Positions 1 through 6,900 of a DNA stretch of 7,446 nt are shown here, piece after piece (the first letter of the stretch is position 1; each line of letters begins with the position of its first letter). Both the position numbers and the translations under genes were made by a program. Source of the DNA: an uncultured Actinomycetes bacterium (GTDB lineage Bacteria > Actinomycetota > Acidimicrobiia > Acidimicrobiales > Ilumatobacteraceae); assembly GCA_903858075.1 (NCBI GenBank), contig CAIOHI010000309.1, positions 1 to 7,446 on the forward strand, in the 5' to 3' direction. The notes below the pieces were generated by a model that saw nothing but the letters and a program-made list of their open reading frames with translations, made no database searches and was not told the origin of the DNA.

Positions 1-359
1 CGCGAACACAGGTCATCATTCTTTCTGACACGTTTGAACAATTTGGTCGCCCGCTCATGAAACTGCTGAATTGGCCAACGCTTTTTTGTCATCGCCTCAT
101 TGTGGAAAACGATCGCATTATCGATTTCGAATTGCGCCAAGCCGACCAGAAACGACACGCGGTGAATGCATTCAAGGGCCTCAACTACCGCGTTGCCGCC
201 GCAGGCGATTCATACAACGACACCGCAATGCTTAGCGCAGCAGATGCTGGGTTTCTCTTTCATGCCCCAAGCAACATCACCGCAGAGTTCCCACAGTTTC
301 CTGCGCTTAATACCTACGACGAATTATTTGCTCATCTCACTGCAGCACTGAACTGTTAG
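1..359 (+). CDS. thrH: Phosphoserine phosphatase / homoserine phosphotransferase ThrH, C-terminal part (5' cut by window edge)
   Basis: This is the C-terminal 118 residues of a HAD-superfamily ThrH enzyme. The family removes phosphate from phosphoserine (last step of serine synthesis) and can transfer it to homoserine, feeding threonine synthesis; it acts in the cytosol. The reading frame is open from base 3, before the first ATG at 57, and the upstream codons give VIILSDTFEQFGRPLM, so the ATG at 57 is internal. ILSDTF is HAD motif II with its conserved serine. AAGDSYNDTAML is motif IV, whose acidic residues help bind magnesium. LFHAPSNI and EFPQFPALNTYDEL match the characteristic ThrH C-terminus. 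Full-length ThrH is about 200 residues, so roughly 85 are missing, including the catalytic DxD motif I. The gene converges on alaA with 13 bases between stop codons. The family call is firm; which of the two activities dominates cannot be told from sequence. Confidence 0.93.
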   Translation, partial: RTQVIILSDTFEQFGRPLMKLLNWPTLFCHRLIVENDRIIDFELRQADQKRHAVNAFKGLNYRVAAAGDSYNDTAMLSAADAGFLFHAPSNITAEFPQFPALNTYDELFAHLTAALNC

Positions 360-367
360 TAAGTGTG

Positions 368-381
368 CAGCCTTAGGGCTG
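368..381. terminator. Short inverted repeat between convergent thrH and alaA (possible weak bidirectional terminator)
   Basis: CAGCC and GGCTG form a perfect 5-bp stem around the 4-base loop TTAG. The repeat lies 8 bases after the thrH stop and overlaps the last codons and stop of alaA. No T-tract follows on either strand, so it is at best a weak intrinsic terminator. Its position between converging genes is the main reason to list it. Confidence 0.25.
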
Positions 382-1590
382 ATAGGTCGACAAAAAGTTG
401 CCGAGGCGCTCAATTGCCTCAACTAAGTCTGCAGCCCACGGCAATGTAACTATGCGCAAGTGATCGGGAGTAGGCCAGTTAAAACCGGTTCCCTGAACGA
501 CGAGCACGCGTTCGGCACGCAGAAAATCGAGCACAAACTTGCGGTCGTCCACAATGGGATACACCTCGGGATCGAGGCGTGGGAAAACATATAACGCACC
601 TTTCGGCTCAACACACGTCACCCCAGGAATGCTGTGCAAAGTGTTGACTGCAGCATCGCGTTGTTCAAGCAATCGTCCACCAGGAAGAACTAAATCGCGA
701 ATACTTTGACGGCCACCTAATGCGGTTTGAATTGCATGTTGTGCAGGCACGTTGGCACAAAGCCGCATGTTGGTGAGCATGCTGATGCCTTCAATGTAAC
801 TCGCTGCATGCCGACGTGGTCCGGTCATGACCATCCAACCTGAACGGAAGCCCGCTAGGCGATATGCCTTCGACAAACCGTTAAACGTGATGGTGAATAC
901 ATCGGGAGCAATAACGGCAAAGGTGGTGTGCACAGCATCGTCGTACAAAATTTTGTCGTAAATTTCATCGGCCATCACAATGAGCCCATGCTCTACTGCG
1001 AGGTCAGCAATTTTCCGCAACACTTCAGGGGTGTACACAGCACCTGTTGGGTTGTTCGGGTTAATGATGACAATTGCTTTTGTGCGCTTCGTAATTTTCG
1101 AACGCATGTCTTCAATGTCGGGCATCCAGCCACTCGACTCATCGCACAGATAATGCACAGGTTTGCCACCCGACAAGCTGGTTGCTGCAGTCCACAGTGG
1201 GTAGTCAGGTGCGGGAATGAGCACTTCGTCGCCTTCGTCGAGTAGCGCATTGAGAGCAACCTGAATGAGTTCGCTCACACCATTGCCAAGCCATACATCG
1301 TCAACATCGGTGATATCGATGCCACGTTCCTGGTAATGCTGGACAATGGCTGTGCGAGCAGATACCAAGCCCTGTGAATCGGAATAGCCCTGTGACGTGG
1401 GCAAGTTACGTACAACTTCAACCAAAATTTCTGGTGGCGTCTCAAAACCAAAAGGTTGAGGGTTGCCAATATTCAATTTGATGATGCGATGACCTTGGGC
1501 CTCAAGGCGCTTGGCCTCATCGAGCACTGGGCCACGAATGTCGTACAACACGTTGGCCAATTTGTGAGATTGCATGATGTCTTTTGGCAT
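373..1590 (-). CDS. alaA: Alanine aminotransferase (AlaA-type, PLP-dependent, fold type I)
   Basis: A complete 405-residue cytosolic aminotransferase, the same length as E. coli AlaA (YfbQ) and recognisably close to it throughout. AlaA moves the amino group between glutamate and pyruvate to make alanine, using pyridoxal phosphate (PLP). Diagnostic segments are YDIRGPVL near residue 16, LNIGNPQPFGF at 39-49, NPNNPTG at 177-183, DEIYDKILYDD from 208 and MRLCANVPAQHAIQTALGG from 275. By family knowledge D208 binds the PLP ring nitrogen, Y211 the PLP hydroxyl, K241 (in NGLSKAYR) forms the Schiff base, R249 contacts the PLP phosphate and R379 (in DHLRIVTLP) binds the substrate carboxylate. All are present, so the enzyme looks functional. 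The ATG at 1590 is preferred over the in-frame ATG at 1575 because AAGGAAA lies 6 bases upstream. Substrate range may be broader than alanine, as aminotransferases often overlap. Confidence 0.93.
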   Translation of the reverse strand: MPKDIMQSHKLANVLYDIRGPVLDEAKRLEAQGHRIIKLNIGNPQPFGFETPPEILVEVVRNLPTSQGYSDSQGLVSARTAIVQHYQERGIDITDVDDVWLGNGVSELIQVALNALLDEGDEVLIPAPDYPLWTAATSLSGGKPVHYLCDESSGWMPDIEDMRSKITKRTKAIVIINPNNPTGAVYTPEVLRKIADLAVEHGLIVMADEIYDKILYDDAVHTTFAVIAPDVFTITFNGLSKAYRLAGFRSGWMVMTGPRRHAASYIEGISMLTNMRLCANVPAQHAIQTALGGRQSIRDLVLPGGRLLEQRDAAVNTLHSIPGVTCVEPKGALYVFPRLDPEVYPIVDDRKFVLDFLRAERVLVVQGTGFNWPTPDHLRIVTLPWAADLVEAIERLGNFLSTYQP

Positions 1591-1596
1591 GGCGTG

Positions 1597-1603
1597 TTTC
1601 CTT
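1597..1603 (-). promoter_or_regulatory. Ribosome binding site of alaA
   Basis: AAGGAAA lies 6 bases upstream of the ATG at 1590 on the minus strand. It decides the start in favour of this ATG over the in-frame ATG five codons later. Confidence 0.7.
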
Positions 1604-1605
1604 AT

Positions 1606-1624
1606 AGGGGTGAATGTCTCCCCT
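1606..1624 (-). promoter_or_regulatory. GC-rich hairpin in the alaA leader, just upstream of the ribosome binding site
   Basis: On the minus strand AGGGG and CCCCT pair perfectly around a 9-base loop, AGACATTCA, in which two further pairs are possible after one mismatch. The stem ends 2 bases before the AAGGAAA ribosome binding site. It could affect alaA translation or mRNA stability, or be chance. No T-tract follows it. I found no convincing -10/-35 promoter in the 70-base gap, so alaA may depend on transcription from upstream. Confidence 0.3.
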
Positions 1625-1636
1625 CACACTACGTCA

Positions 1637-1654
1637 GGCACTTCTCAAAATGCC
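1637..1654 (-). terminator. Hairpin after the VOC gene stop (possible weak terminator or processing stem)
   Basis: Read on the minus strand, GGCATTT and AAGTGCC form a 7-bp stem with one G-T pair around the loop TGAG, starting 6 bases after the VOC gene stop. This is the expected place for a terminator of the dehydrogenase-SRPBCC-VOC cluster. No run of T follows, so full termination is doubtful and read-through into alaA is possible. Confidence 0.3.
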
Positions 1655-1660
1655 CCTTAT

Positions 1661-2071
1661 TTATGTCGCAGAGGTCTCTAGGAACTCCACCCAGTTGCCG
1701 TCGGGGTCTTCCACCATGGCAATGGTGACCCCTGGGCGAATAGTGACCGGCGCAATGGCCACGTTGTAGCCAGCGGCGGCGCACTTATCGGAAATTTCCT
1801 GCAAATTGGTGACGTACATGGTGAAATAGCGGAGTCCGAGTGCCCCGGTAATGCCACCCTTCGCCGCTCCTGACAAATCGCTAGGGGCGTGAATAATTTT
1901 GAGAAGCGAGGTGCCACACAAGAGTCGGTACATTTTTGCTCCACCTGGCATGGGCATTTCACCTTGCAAAGGGAAGCCCAAAAGATCGCGGTAAAAGGCC
2001 AGTGCCTTGTCGGCATCGCTCACCACAATGCCGAGGTCGATGGAGTCTTTTGAAAGCTGTACAAGAGTCAT
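1661..2071 (-). CDS. VOC-fold (glyoxalase/bleomycin-resistance/dioxygenase superfamily) protein, specific function unknown
   Basis: A complete 136-residue protein with the paired beta-alpha-beta-beta-beta modules of the vicinal oxygen chelate fold. The first module has VVSDADKALAFYRDLLGFPL at 16-35. The second opens near residue 80 with YFTMYVTNLQEI and ends with VEDPDGNWVEFLE at 120-132, the classic C-terminal signature. Superfamily members include glyoxalase I, ring-cleaving dioxygenases, epimerases and antibiotic-binding proteins. By eye, the four metal-ligand positions of glyoxalase I are D12 (usually His), K58 (usually Glu), Y82 (usually His) and E129 (kept), so the standard metal site looks largely lost. 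A binding role or an altered mechanism is therefore as likely as a glyoxalase. The start at 2071 is supported by TAAGG 7 bases upstream. It follows the SRPBCC gene by 9 bases and is probably co-transcribed with it. Confidence 0.85.
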   Translation of the reverse strand: MTLVQLSKDSIDLGIVVSDADKALAFYRDLLGFPLQGEMPMPGGAKMYRLLCGTSLLKIIHAPSDLSGAAKGGITGALGLRYFTMYVTNLQEISDKCAAAGYNVAIAPVTIRPGVTIAMVEDPDGNWVEFLETSAT

Positions 2072-2078
2072 GAGTCAA

Positions 2079-2083
2079 CCTTA
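2079..2083 (-). promoter_or_regulatory. Ribosome binding site of the VOC gene, overlapping the SRPBCC stop codon
   Basis: TAAGG on the minus strand contains the TAA stop of the SRPBCC gene as its first three bases and lies 7 bases before the VOC gene ATG. Sharing of stop and ribosome binding site points to translational coupling of the two genes. Confidence 0.6.
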
Positions 2084-2542
2084 GGCGTTCAGCGCTTGCG
2101 CTAATTGCTCGAGAGTTACTTCCATATTTGCCTTGTTGTGGCTTGCTCTATCTGAGACTCCACTGACCAACTTGCCCAACTTGTCTTGCCATGTCTTTCG
2201 GTGGTCAACCCAACTATGTGTGACACGTGAGCCGCTTGCTGTTGGTTCAATTTCAAAAACCCAGTCACACCAATTTGCACCCATCACGGTGAGGGCAAAC
2301 GAAAACTTATGAGGCTCATCACAGGCATTCACTACCACTTTTGTATTCCAAGATTTCTTGCCGTTTTTATTTTTCCCAGCGAAGTGCGCACCTAGCGCGG
2401 CACCGGTAGCACCTTTTACCCAAGTACCACCGCGGTTTTCAGGCGACCACTCACCCATTCGTGGAAGATCGGTAATGAGTTTCCACACTTCTTCTGGTGT
2501 TGCTGAAACATCACGCGAAACTGAGACGGGAGTAGATGACAT
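2081..2542 (-). CDS. SRPBCC-family (START-like fold) protein, polyketide cyclase/dehydrase type, function unknown
   Basis: A complete 153-residue protein with the helix-grip layout of the SRPBCC superfamily. It has an N-terminal strand (VSVSRDV, 6-12), the characteristic helix and loop ATPEEVWKLITDLPRMGEWSP at 14-34, a run of beta-strands with WVFEIEPTASGSRVTHSW at 94-111, and a long C-terminal helix from about 132 to 152. Such proteins enclose a hydrophobic pocket that binds lipids, aromatics or polyketides. Some are enzymes, others carriers or stress proteins, and the sequence does not say which. No signal peptide or membrane segment is seen, so it is probably cytosolic. It starts 7 bases after the dehydrogenase stop and has no clear Shine-Dalgarno sequence (TAATAAGTAG precedes the ATG), which suggests translation coupled to the upstream gene. 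The next in-frame ATG is at residue 29, inside the conserved helix region, so the start at 2542 is the sensible one. Confidence 0.85.
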   Translation of the reverse strand: MSSTPVSVSRDVSATPEEVWKLITDLPRMGEWSPENRGGTWVKGATGAALGAHFAGKNKNGKKSWNTKVVVNACDEPHKFSFALTVMGANWCDWVFEIEPTASGSRVTHSWVDHRKTWQDKLGKLVSGVSDRASHNKANMEVTLEQLAQALNA

Positions 2543-2549
2543 CTACTTA

Positions 2550-3587
2550 TTATGCCATAAGAGGCATCACCATAATTTTGGTGTGTTGATCTGGGTGTGA
2601 CAGATCTTTAAATGCTTGTGCTATATCGTTTAGCCCCACTTGGCCAGTGACCATTGGAGAAACATCAATGGTGCCATCTGCAATGAGATGCATTGCTTGT
2701 TCAAATTCTTTTGGGCTATAGGTAACAACAAACTGCAATGTGAGTTCTTTTAAGACACCAAATACTGGTTGGAAAGTGTCGGGCTCCATACATAAACCAA
2801 CAACAACAATTTTTGTTTCTCGCGGTACATCACGCATCACGGTATTAATGAGGCCTGGCACACCTACTGCTTCGAATACAACGAGCGACTGTTTGCCATC
2901 GTGTTGTTGCCACGCAGAGACAACATCTTGCTCTCTGGGGTCAACAACAACATCGGCTCCCATTTGTTTAGCTATTGCTCGCCTCGCTGGGGAATAGTCG
3001 GAAGCAATGACTGGTGAAATACCTATGTTCTTCAAACAAGCAATAAGAGTGAGCCCGACGGGTCCACAGCCAATTACTACGGCACTTTGACCAGGCTTGA
3101 TGCCAGATGCATTGACCGCGTGTAGACCTACTGCCAGTGGCTCAGTGAGCGCAGCATTTACTGTGGTTACACCCGTAGGTACCGGAACAAGAAGTTCATT
3201 TGATAGCACCATGCGCTCGCCATAGGCGCCAGCAACACTGTTGGAAAACGACAAGCTCTGGCGCTCACCGTTGCGAACAAGCACGGGCATTGAGGTAACA
3301 AGAGTTCCTGGTTTTGGCCCCGTTGTGCGCGGGCCCCACTCTAAAACTTCTGCACAAAACTCATGGCCCATGTGCACATCACGCGAGAGATCGACCGGTG
3401 GCCTCTTTGTTACACCATTCATTTCGCTCGTCAAGGCAAGGAAGTTTGCACCATGATGCACAAAATGCAGGTCGGATCCACAGATACCGCAGGCATGGAC
3501 AGCGACCAACACTTCGCCTTCACCAGGAACTGGCTCGGCGAAAGTGTCGACCACCATGTGACCGGAACGCAACACAGCAGCTTTCAT
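2550..3587 (-). CDS. Zinc-dependent alcohol dehydrogenase, medium-chain dehydrogenase/reductase (MDR) family
   Basis: A complete 345-residue MDR enzyme, usual length for the family. MDR members oxidise alcohols or polyols, or reduce the matching aldehydes or ketones, with NAD(P). The catalytic domain has CGICGSDLH at 33-41 and MGHEF at 73-77; C36, H75 and, by comparison with sorbitol dehydrogenase, E149 (in LTEPLAV) are the likely catalytic zinc ligands. The cofactor domain has GCGPVG at 173-178 and D197 at the end of the next strand (VIASDYSPARR), which favours NAD over NADP. The four cysteines of the structural zinc lobe are absent: the matching region at 86-118 contains no cysteine. The stretch between the first two zinc ligands is long (about 38 residues). 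The ATG at 3587 is supported by TTAAGG 7 bases upstream. The gene appears to lead a cluster with SRPBCC and VOC genes. The family is certain; the substrate cannot be named. Confidence 0.92.
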   Translation of the reverse strand: MKAAVLRSGHMVVDTFAEPVPGEGEVLVAVHACGICGSDLHFVHHGANFLALTSEMNGVTKRPPVDLSRDVHMGHEFCAEVLEWGPRTTGPKPGTLVTSMPVLVRNGERQSLSFSNSVAGAYGERMVLSNELLVPVPTGVTTVNAALTEPLAVGLHAVNASGIKPGQSAVVIGCGPVGLTLIACLKNIGISPVIASDYSPARRAIAKQMGADVVVDPREQDVVSAWQQHDGKQSLVVFEAVGVPGLINTVMRDVPRETKIVVVGLCMEPDTFQPVFGVLKELTLQFVVTYSPKEFEQAMHLIADGTIDVSPMVTGQVGLNDIAQAFKDLSHPDQHTKIMVMPLMA

Positions 3588-3594
3588 ATGAAAA

Positions 3595-3600
3595 CCTTAA
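3595..3600 (-). promoter_or_regulatory. Ribosome binding site of the alcohol dehydrogenase gene
   Basis: TTAAGG on the minus strand lies 7 bases before the ATG at 3587, within the 18-base gap to the FN3 gene stop. The gap is too short to hold a full promoter, so any promoter for the dehydrogenase must lie inside the end of the FN3 gene. Confidence 0.6.
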
Positions 3601-3605
3601 TCAGA

Positions 3606-3947
3606 TTAATCGGAGTCGTCGTCGCTTCCGACAACAACTCGCACCGATGCACCACATTTAATCTTCTTAAGATCAGCGCAATCTTCACGTCCGGCATCAT
3701 TTGCTGCCGCTACATAGTAGGTATAGGTTCCCGCAAGTTCGCGGAATGTTATGGAAGTTGTAAGGATCCCATTGCTGCCAACTTTGATAGTTGTTCTGTT
3801 CTTGCATGATTCAACTATTCCCGTACAGAACCCTATGAAGTACTGGGTCAGCGCATTGCCACCCGTATCGACAGGTGCTTTCCATGACAAAGTGACAATT
3901 CCCTCTTCAGTCACGGTCGCACTGAGATTCGTTGGACTCTGTGGTGG
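3606..3947 (-). other. C-terminal FN3 domain D13 with extra cysteines and acidic tail
   Basis: The last 113 residues keep the FN3 pattern (VTLSWKAPVDTGG, then YTYYVAAANDAG) but differ from the array. The first cysteine pair is spaced wider (CTGIVESC), and a second pair (DCADLKKIKC) follows strand F, a basic, lysine-rich segment in an otherwise lysine-poor protein. The chain ends VVVGSDDDSD and stop. There is no sorting motif or hydrophobic anchor, so retention on the cell, if any, would have to come from elsewhere in the protein. Confidence 0.6.
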
Positions 3948-6900
3948 AATATATGGGATAGCCACTACTTCTGCTGACTTTTCGGAAGTTCCTGCGGCAT
4001 TTGTTGCAGTGATGCGGAACTTGTATTGGAGGCCGATGCTCAGACCCTCAAGGCGAATTGTTTGTTCGTCAGAAGATTGACTACTCCACGTGTTCGTGCC
4101 TACTCGTGCCCATTCCACATTGAATTCTTCGATTTCTGCGCCACCATTAGTTTGTGAAGTCTCAAACTTCCATTCAACATTGACCGCCCCGTCAATAGTA
4201 GAGGAAACGCTTGCAGTTGGTTTACCTGGCTTGGTGCGCGCTATTGCTTTTGCGTATGCAGTTTCACCAGAGTACGCACCCTGTCCTGCAATGTTTTTCG
4301 CAGCTACACGGAATGTGTACTCAACACCTTGGGTAAGTCCGGTGACCTTCACTGAAGTTCCCGTACTTACTCCATCGGCAAACACAACATATTCGGTGTT
4401 CTCGGTTGCGTATTCAACGACGTAGTCAGTGATTGCTGAGCCACCATTGTTTGCTGGCGCAGTCCATGAAACATCAATACCAGTTGTGTTGTCTGGAACT
4501 GCTCGAACATTTGTTGGGGCATTTGGCACCGTGCGTGGCGTGTAAGCAGATGAAGTTCCTGCACTACCAGTACCTGCAAGGTTCACAGCAGAAATTTTGA
4601 ATGTATATATCGTGCCATTCGTCAGCCCGGTCACTGTGATTCCAGCGACAGCCGATGCATTGTGCGCAAATGTTGAACACGATGAACCAGCGCATGCTTG
4701 TACCACATAGTCAGTAATTGCCGCTCCATTAGCTACTGGGGCTGTCCAAGTCAGAACTACTTGAGTATTGCCCACCACACCAACAATGTCGGTAGGAGTA
4801 CCAGCAACCGCACGAGGTGTGGCTGCTGCCGACTTCGTCGAGTACAGGCTGGTTCCGGCCACATTCACTGCAGCAACTTGGAAGGTGTACGCCGTGCCCT
4901 TCACGAGCCCCGACACTTTGGTTGATGTATCGGTTGATAGCGAACGTGACACCGTTGTACATGTAGATGAGATACATGACTGCAATGTGTAGTCAGTAAT
5001 GGAAGCACCACCATTGTTGGAAGGCGCCGACCATGAAACATCAATGCCGCCCGTATTATCGGCAGTTGCCGTTACTGCAGTTGGCGCATCGGGAACTGTA
5101 CGAGGAGTAATAGATGTAGACGCCGTGGAGTACGGGCTATCGCCTGCAATGTTTTTCGCAGCAACCTGGAAGGTATATGCCGTGCCATTGGTGAGGCCCG
5201 TAACGGTGGCAGAAGTTACTGTCCCCGTTCCATCGTTGAATGTTGTGCACGTTCCGCCCGTGCAAGACTGCACGATGTAGTCGGTAATGGCAGCGCCACC
5301 ATTACTTGATGGCACATTCCACGACAGTGCTACTTGCTGGTTGCCTACAGTTCCCAGTACCGAAAGCGGTGCCGTTGGCACAGTACGCGGAGTCAGTGAA
5401 CCCGAGACAACAGCGGTACCGGTTCCCGCAGCGTTCTTCGCTGCAACTTGGAAGGTATACGCCGAACCATTGGTGAGATTATTCACCGTTATAGAAGTGT
5501 CAGCAGATGCGGTATGGGCAAAGGCTGTACACGATGCACCTAAGCACCACTTCACTTCATAGTCGGAAATTTCATCCCCATTGTTTGCTGGAGCAGTCCA
5601 TGTAAGAGCTACTTGAGCATTACCAACAACACCAGCAAGATTCGTAGGAGTACCAGGTACCGCACGTGGCGTGGCACCAGAGCCACTGGCCTTCGCAAAC
5701 AAGCCGGTTCCCGCAATGTTCACTGCAGCAACCTGGAAGGTATACGAGGTGCCCTTTGTGAGGCCCGTCACCGTTGCCGAAGTGCTTGTGGAGGCGGTAC
5801 GTGTAAATGTGGTGCATGTTGTGTTTAAGCACGACTGCACCGTGTAGTCGGTAATTGCTGAGCCACCGTTGAACTGCGGAGCAGTCCATGAAACAACGAC
5901 GCCGCCAGTCGAGTCGGCTGCTGCCGTCACACTGGTAGGAGCGTCTGGAACTGTACGCGGCGTGTAACCAAGTGAGGTGATGTAGCTGCTGGTTCCCGCC
6001 TCATTCACTGCAGCGACCTTGAAGGTGTAGGTCGTACCGTTGCTGAGGCTTGTGACTATTTGCGATGCCGTTGCAGACACATCGCGGGCAACTACTGAGC
6101 ACGTGGTGCTGATGCATGACTGCACGATGTAGTTCGAGATTGCAGAACCATTTGTTGCAGAAGGAGCTCTCCACGTAAGAGCTACTTGTGCATTTCCAGG
6201 TGTGCCCACAAGATCGGTAGGTTCGCCAGTAACCGCACGAGGTGTAGCAGCGGCGGCGGCATTGGCAAACAAACTCGTTCCGGCAGCATTCACTGCCGCG
6301 ACTTTGAACGTGTATGCCGTTCCCTTAGTTAGGCCAGTCACTGTTTGCGATGTTGCAATTGAGACCGGGCTGTGAGCAAATGAAGTACACGTACCACTAA
6401 CACATGATTGAACGGTGTAGTCAGTTATAGCCGCCCCACCGTTGTCGGTGGGTGCGGTCCACGACACCACTACCCCGCCAGTGTTGTTTGCTGTAGCAGT
6501 GGCATTCGTTGGAGCTTCCGCCACGCTGCGCGGTGTGACTTCATTTGATGGAACCGAGTATGAACTTGTTCCAGCGGTATTCACTGCAGCGACCTTGAAG
6601 GTGTACGCGATTCCCTTCACTAACCCAATAACAGATACTGAGGCAGTCGCCGACACACCGTCGTCGTAGGTGGTGCATGTGCCGCCGGTGCAGTACTGCA
6701 CGATGTAGTCAGAAATATTTGCGCCATTTGCACTCGGTGCTGACCATGTGACACCAACTCCACCCGTGTTATTAACAGTTGCAACAACATTGGAAGGAGC
6801 ATTGGCAACCCGCTTTGGATCTACTGGCCCAATGAGCGCTGTTTGAGCGCCGGGACCAGCCACGTTGACCGCACGAACAAGGAAGCTCCACCTGTAGCCC

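Noticed and set aside
57..59. ATG at 57 as the start of a small 100-residue gene
   Set aside because: The same frame is open upstream to base 3 and encodes the ThrH motif II segment VIILSDTF, so this methionine is internal to a longer gene cut by the window edge.
928..1245. Plus-strand open frame inside alaA
   Set aside because: It lies wholly opposite a clear, well-conserved aminotransferase gene and has no recognisable protein features of its own.
3582..3593. Perfect 12-base palindrome TTTCATATGAAA over the dehydrogenase start codon
   Set aside because: One or two perfect 12-base palindromes are expected by chance in a window this size. There is no second copy nearby or adjacent regulator gene to support an operator.
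3595..3608. Direct repeat GATTAA-TCT-GATTAA near the FN3 stop as a -10-like promoter element
   Set aside because: No matching -35 element at proper spacing is present; the best candidate, TTGTCG, pairs with a poor -10. The match is too weak to call a promoter.
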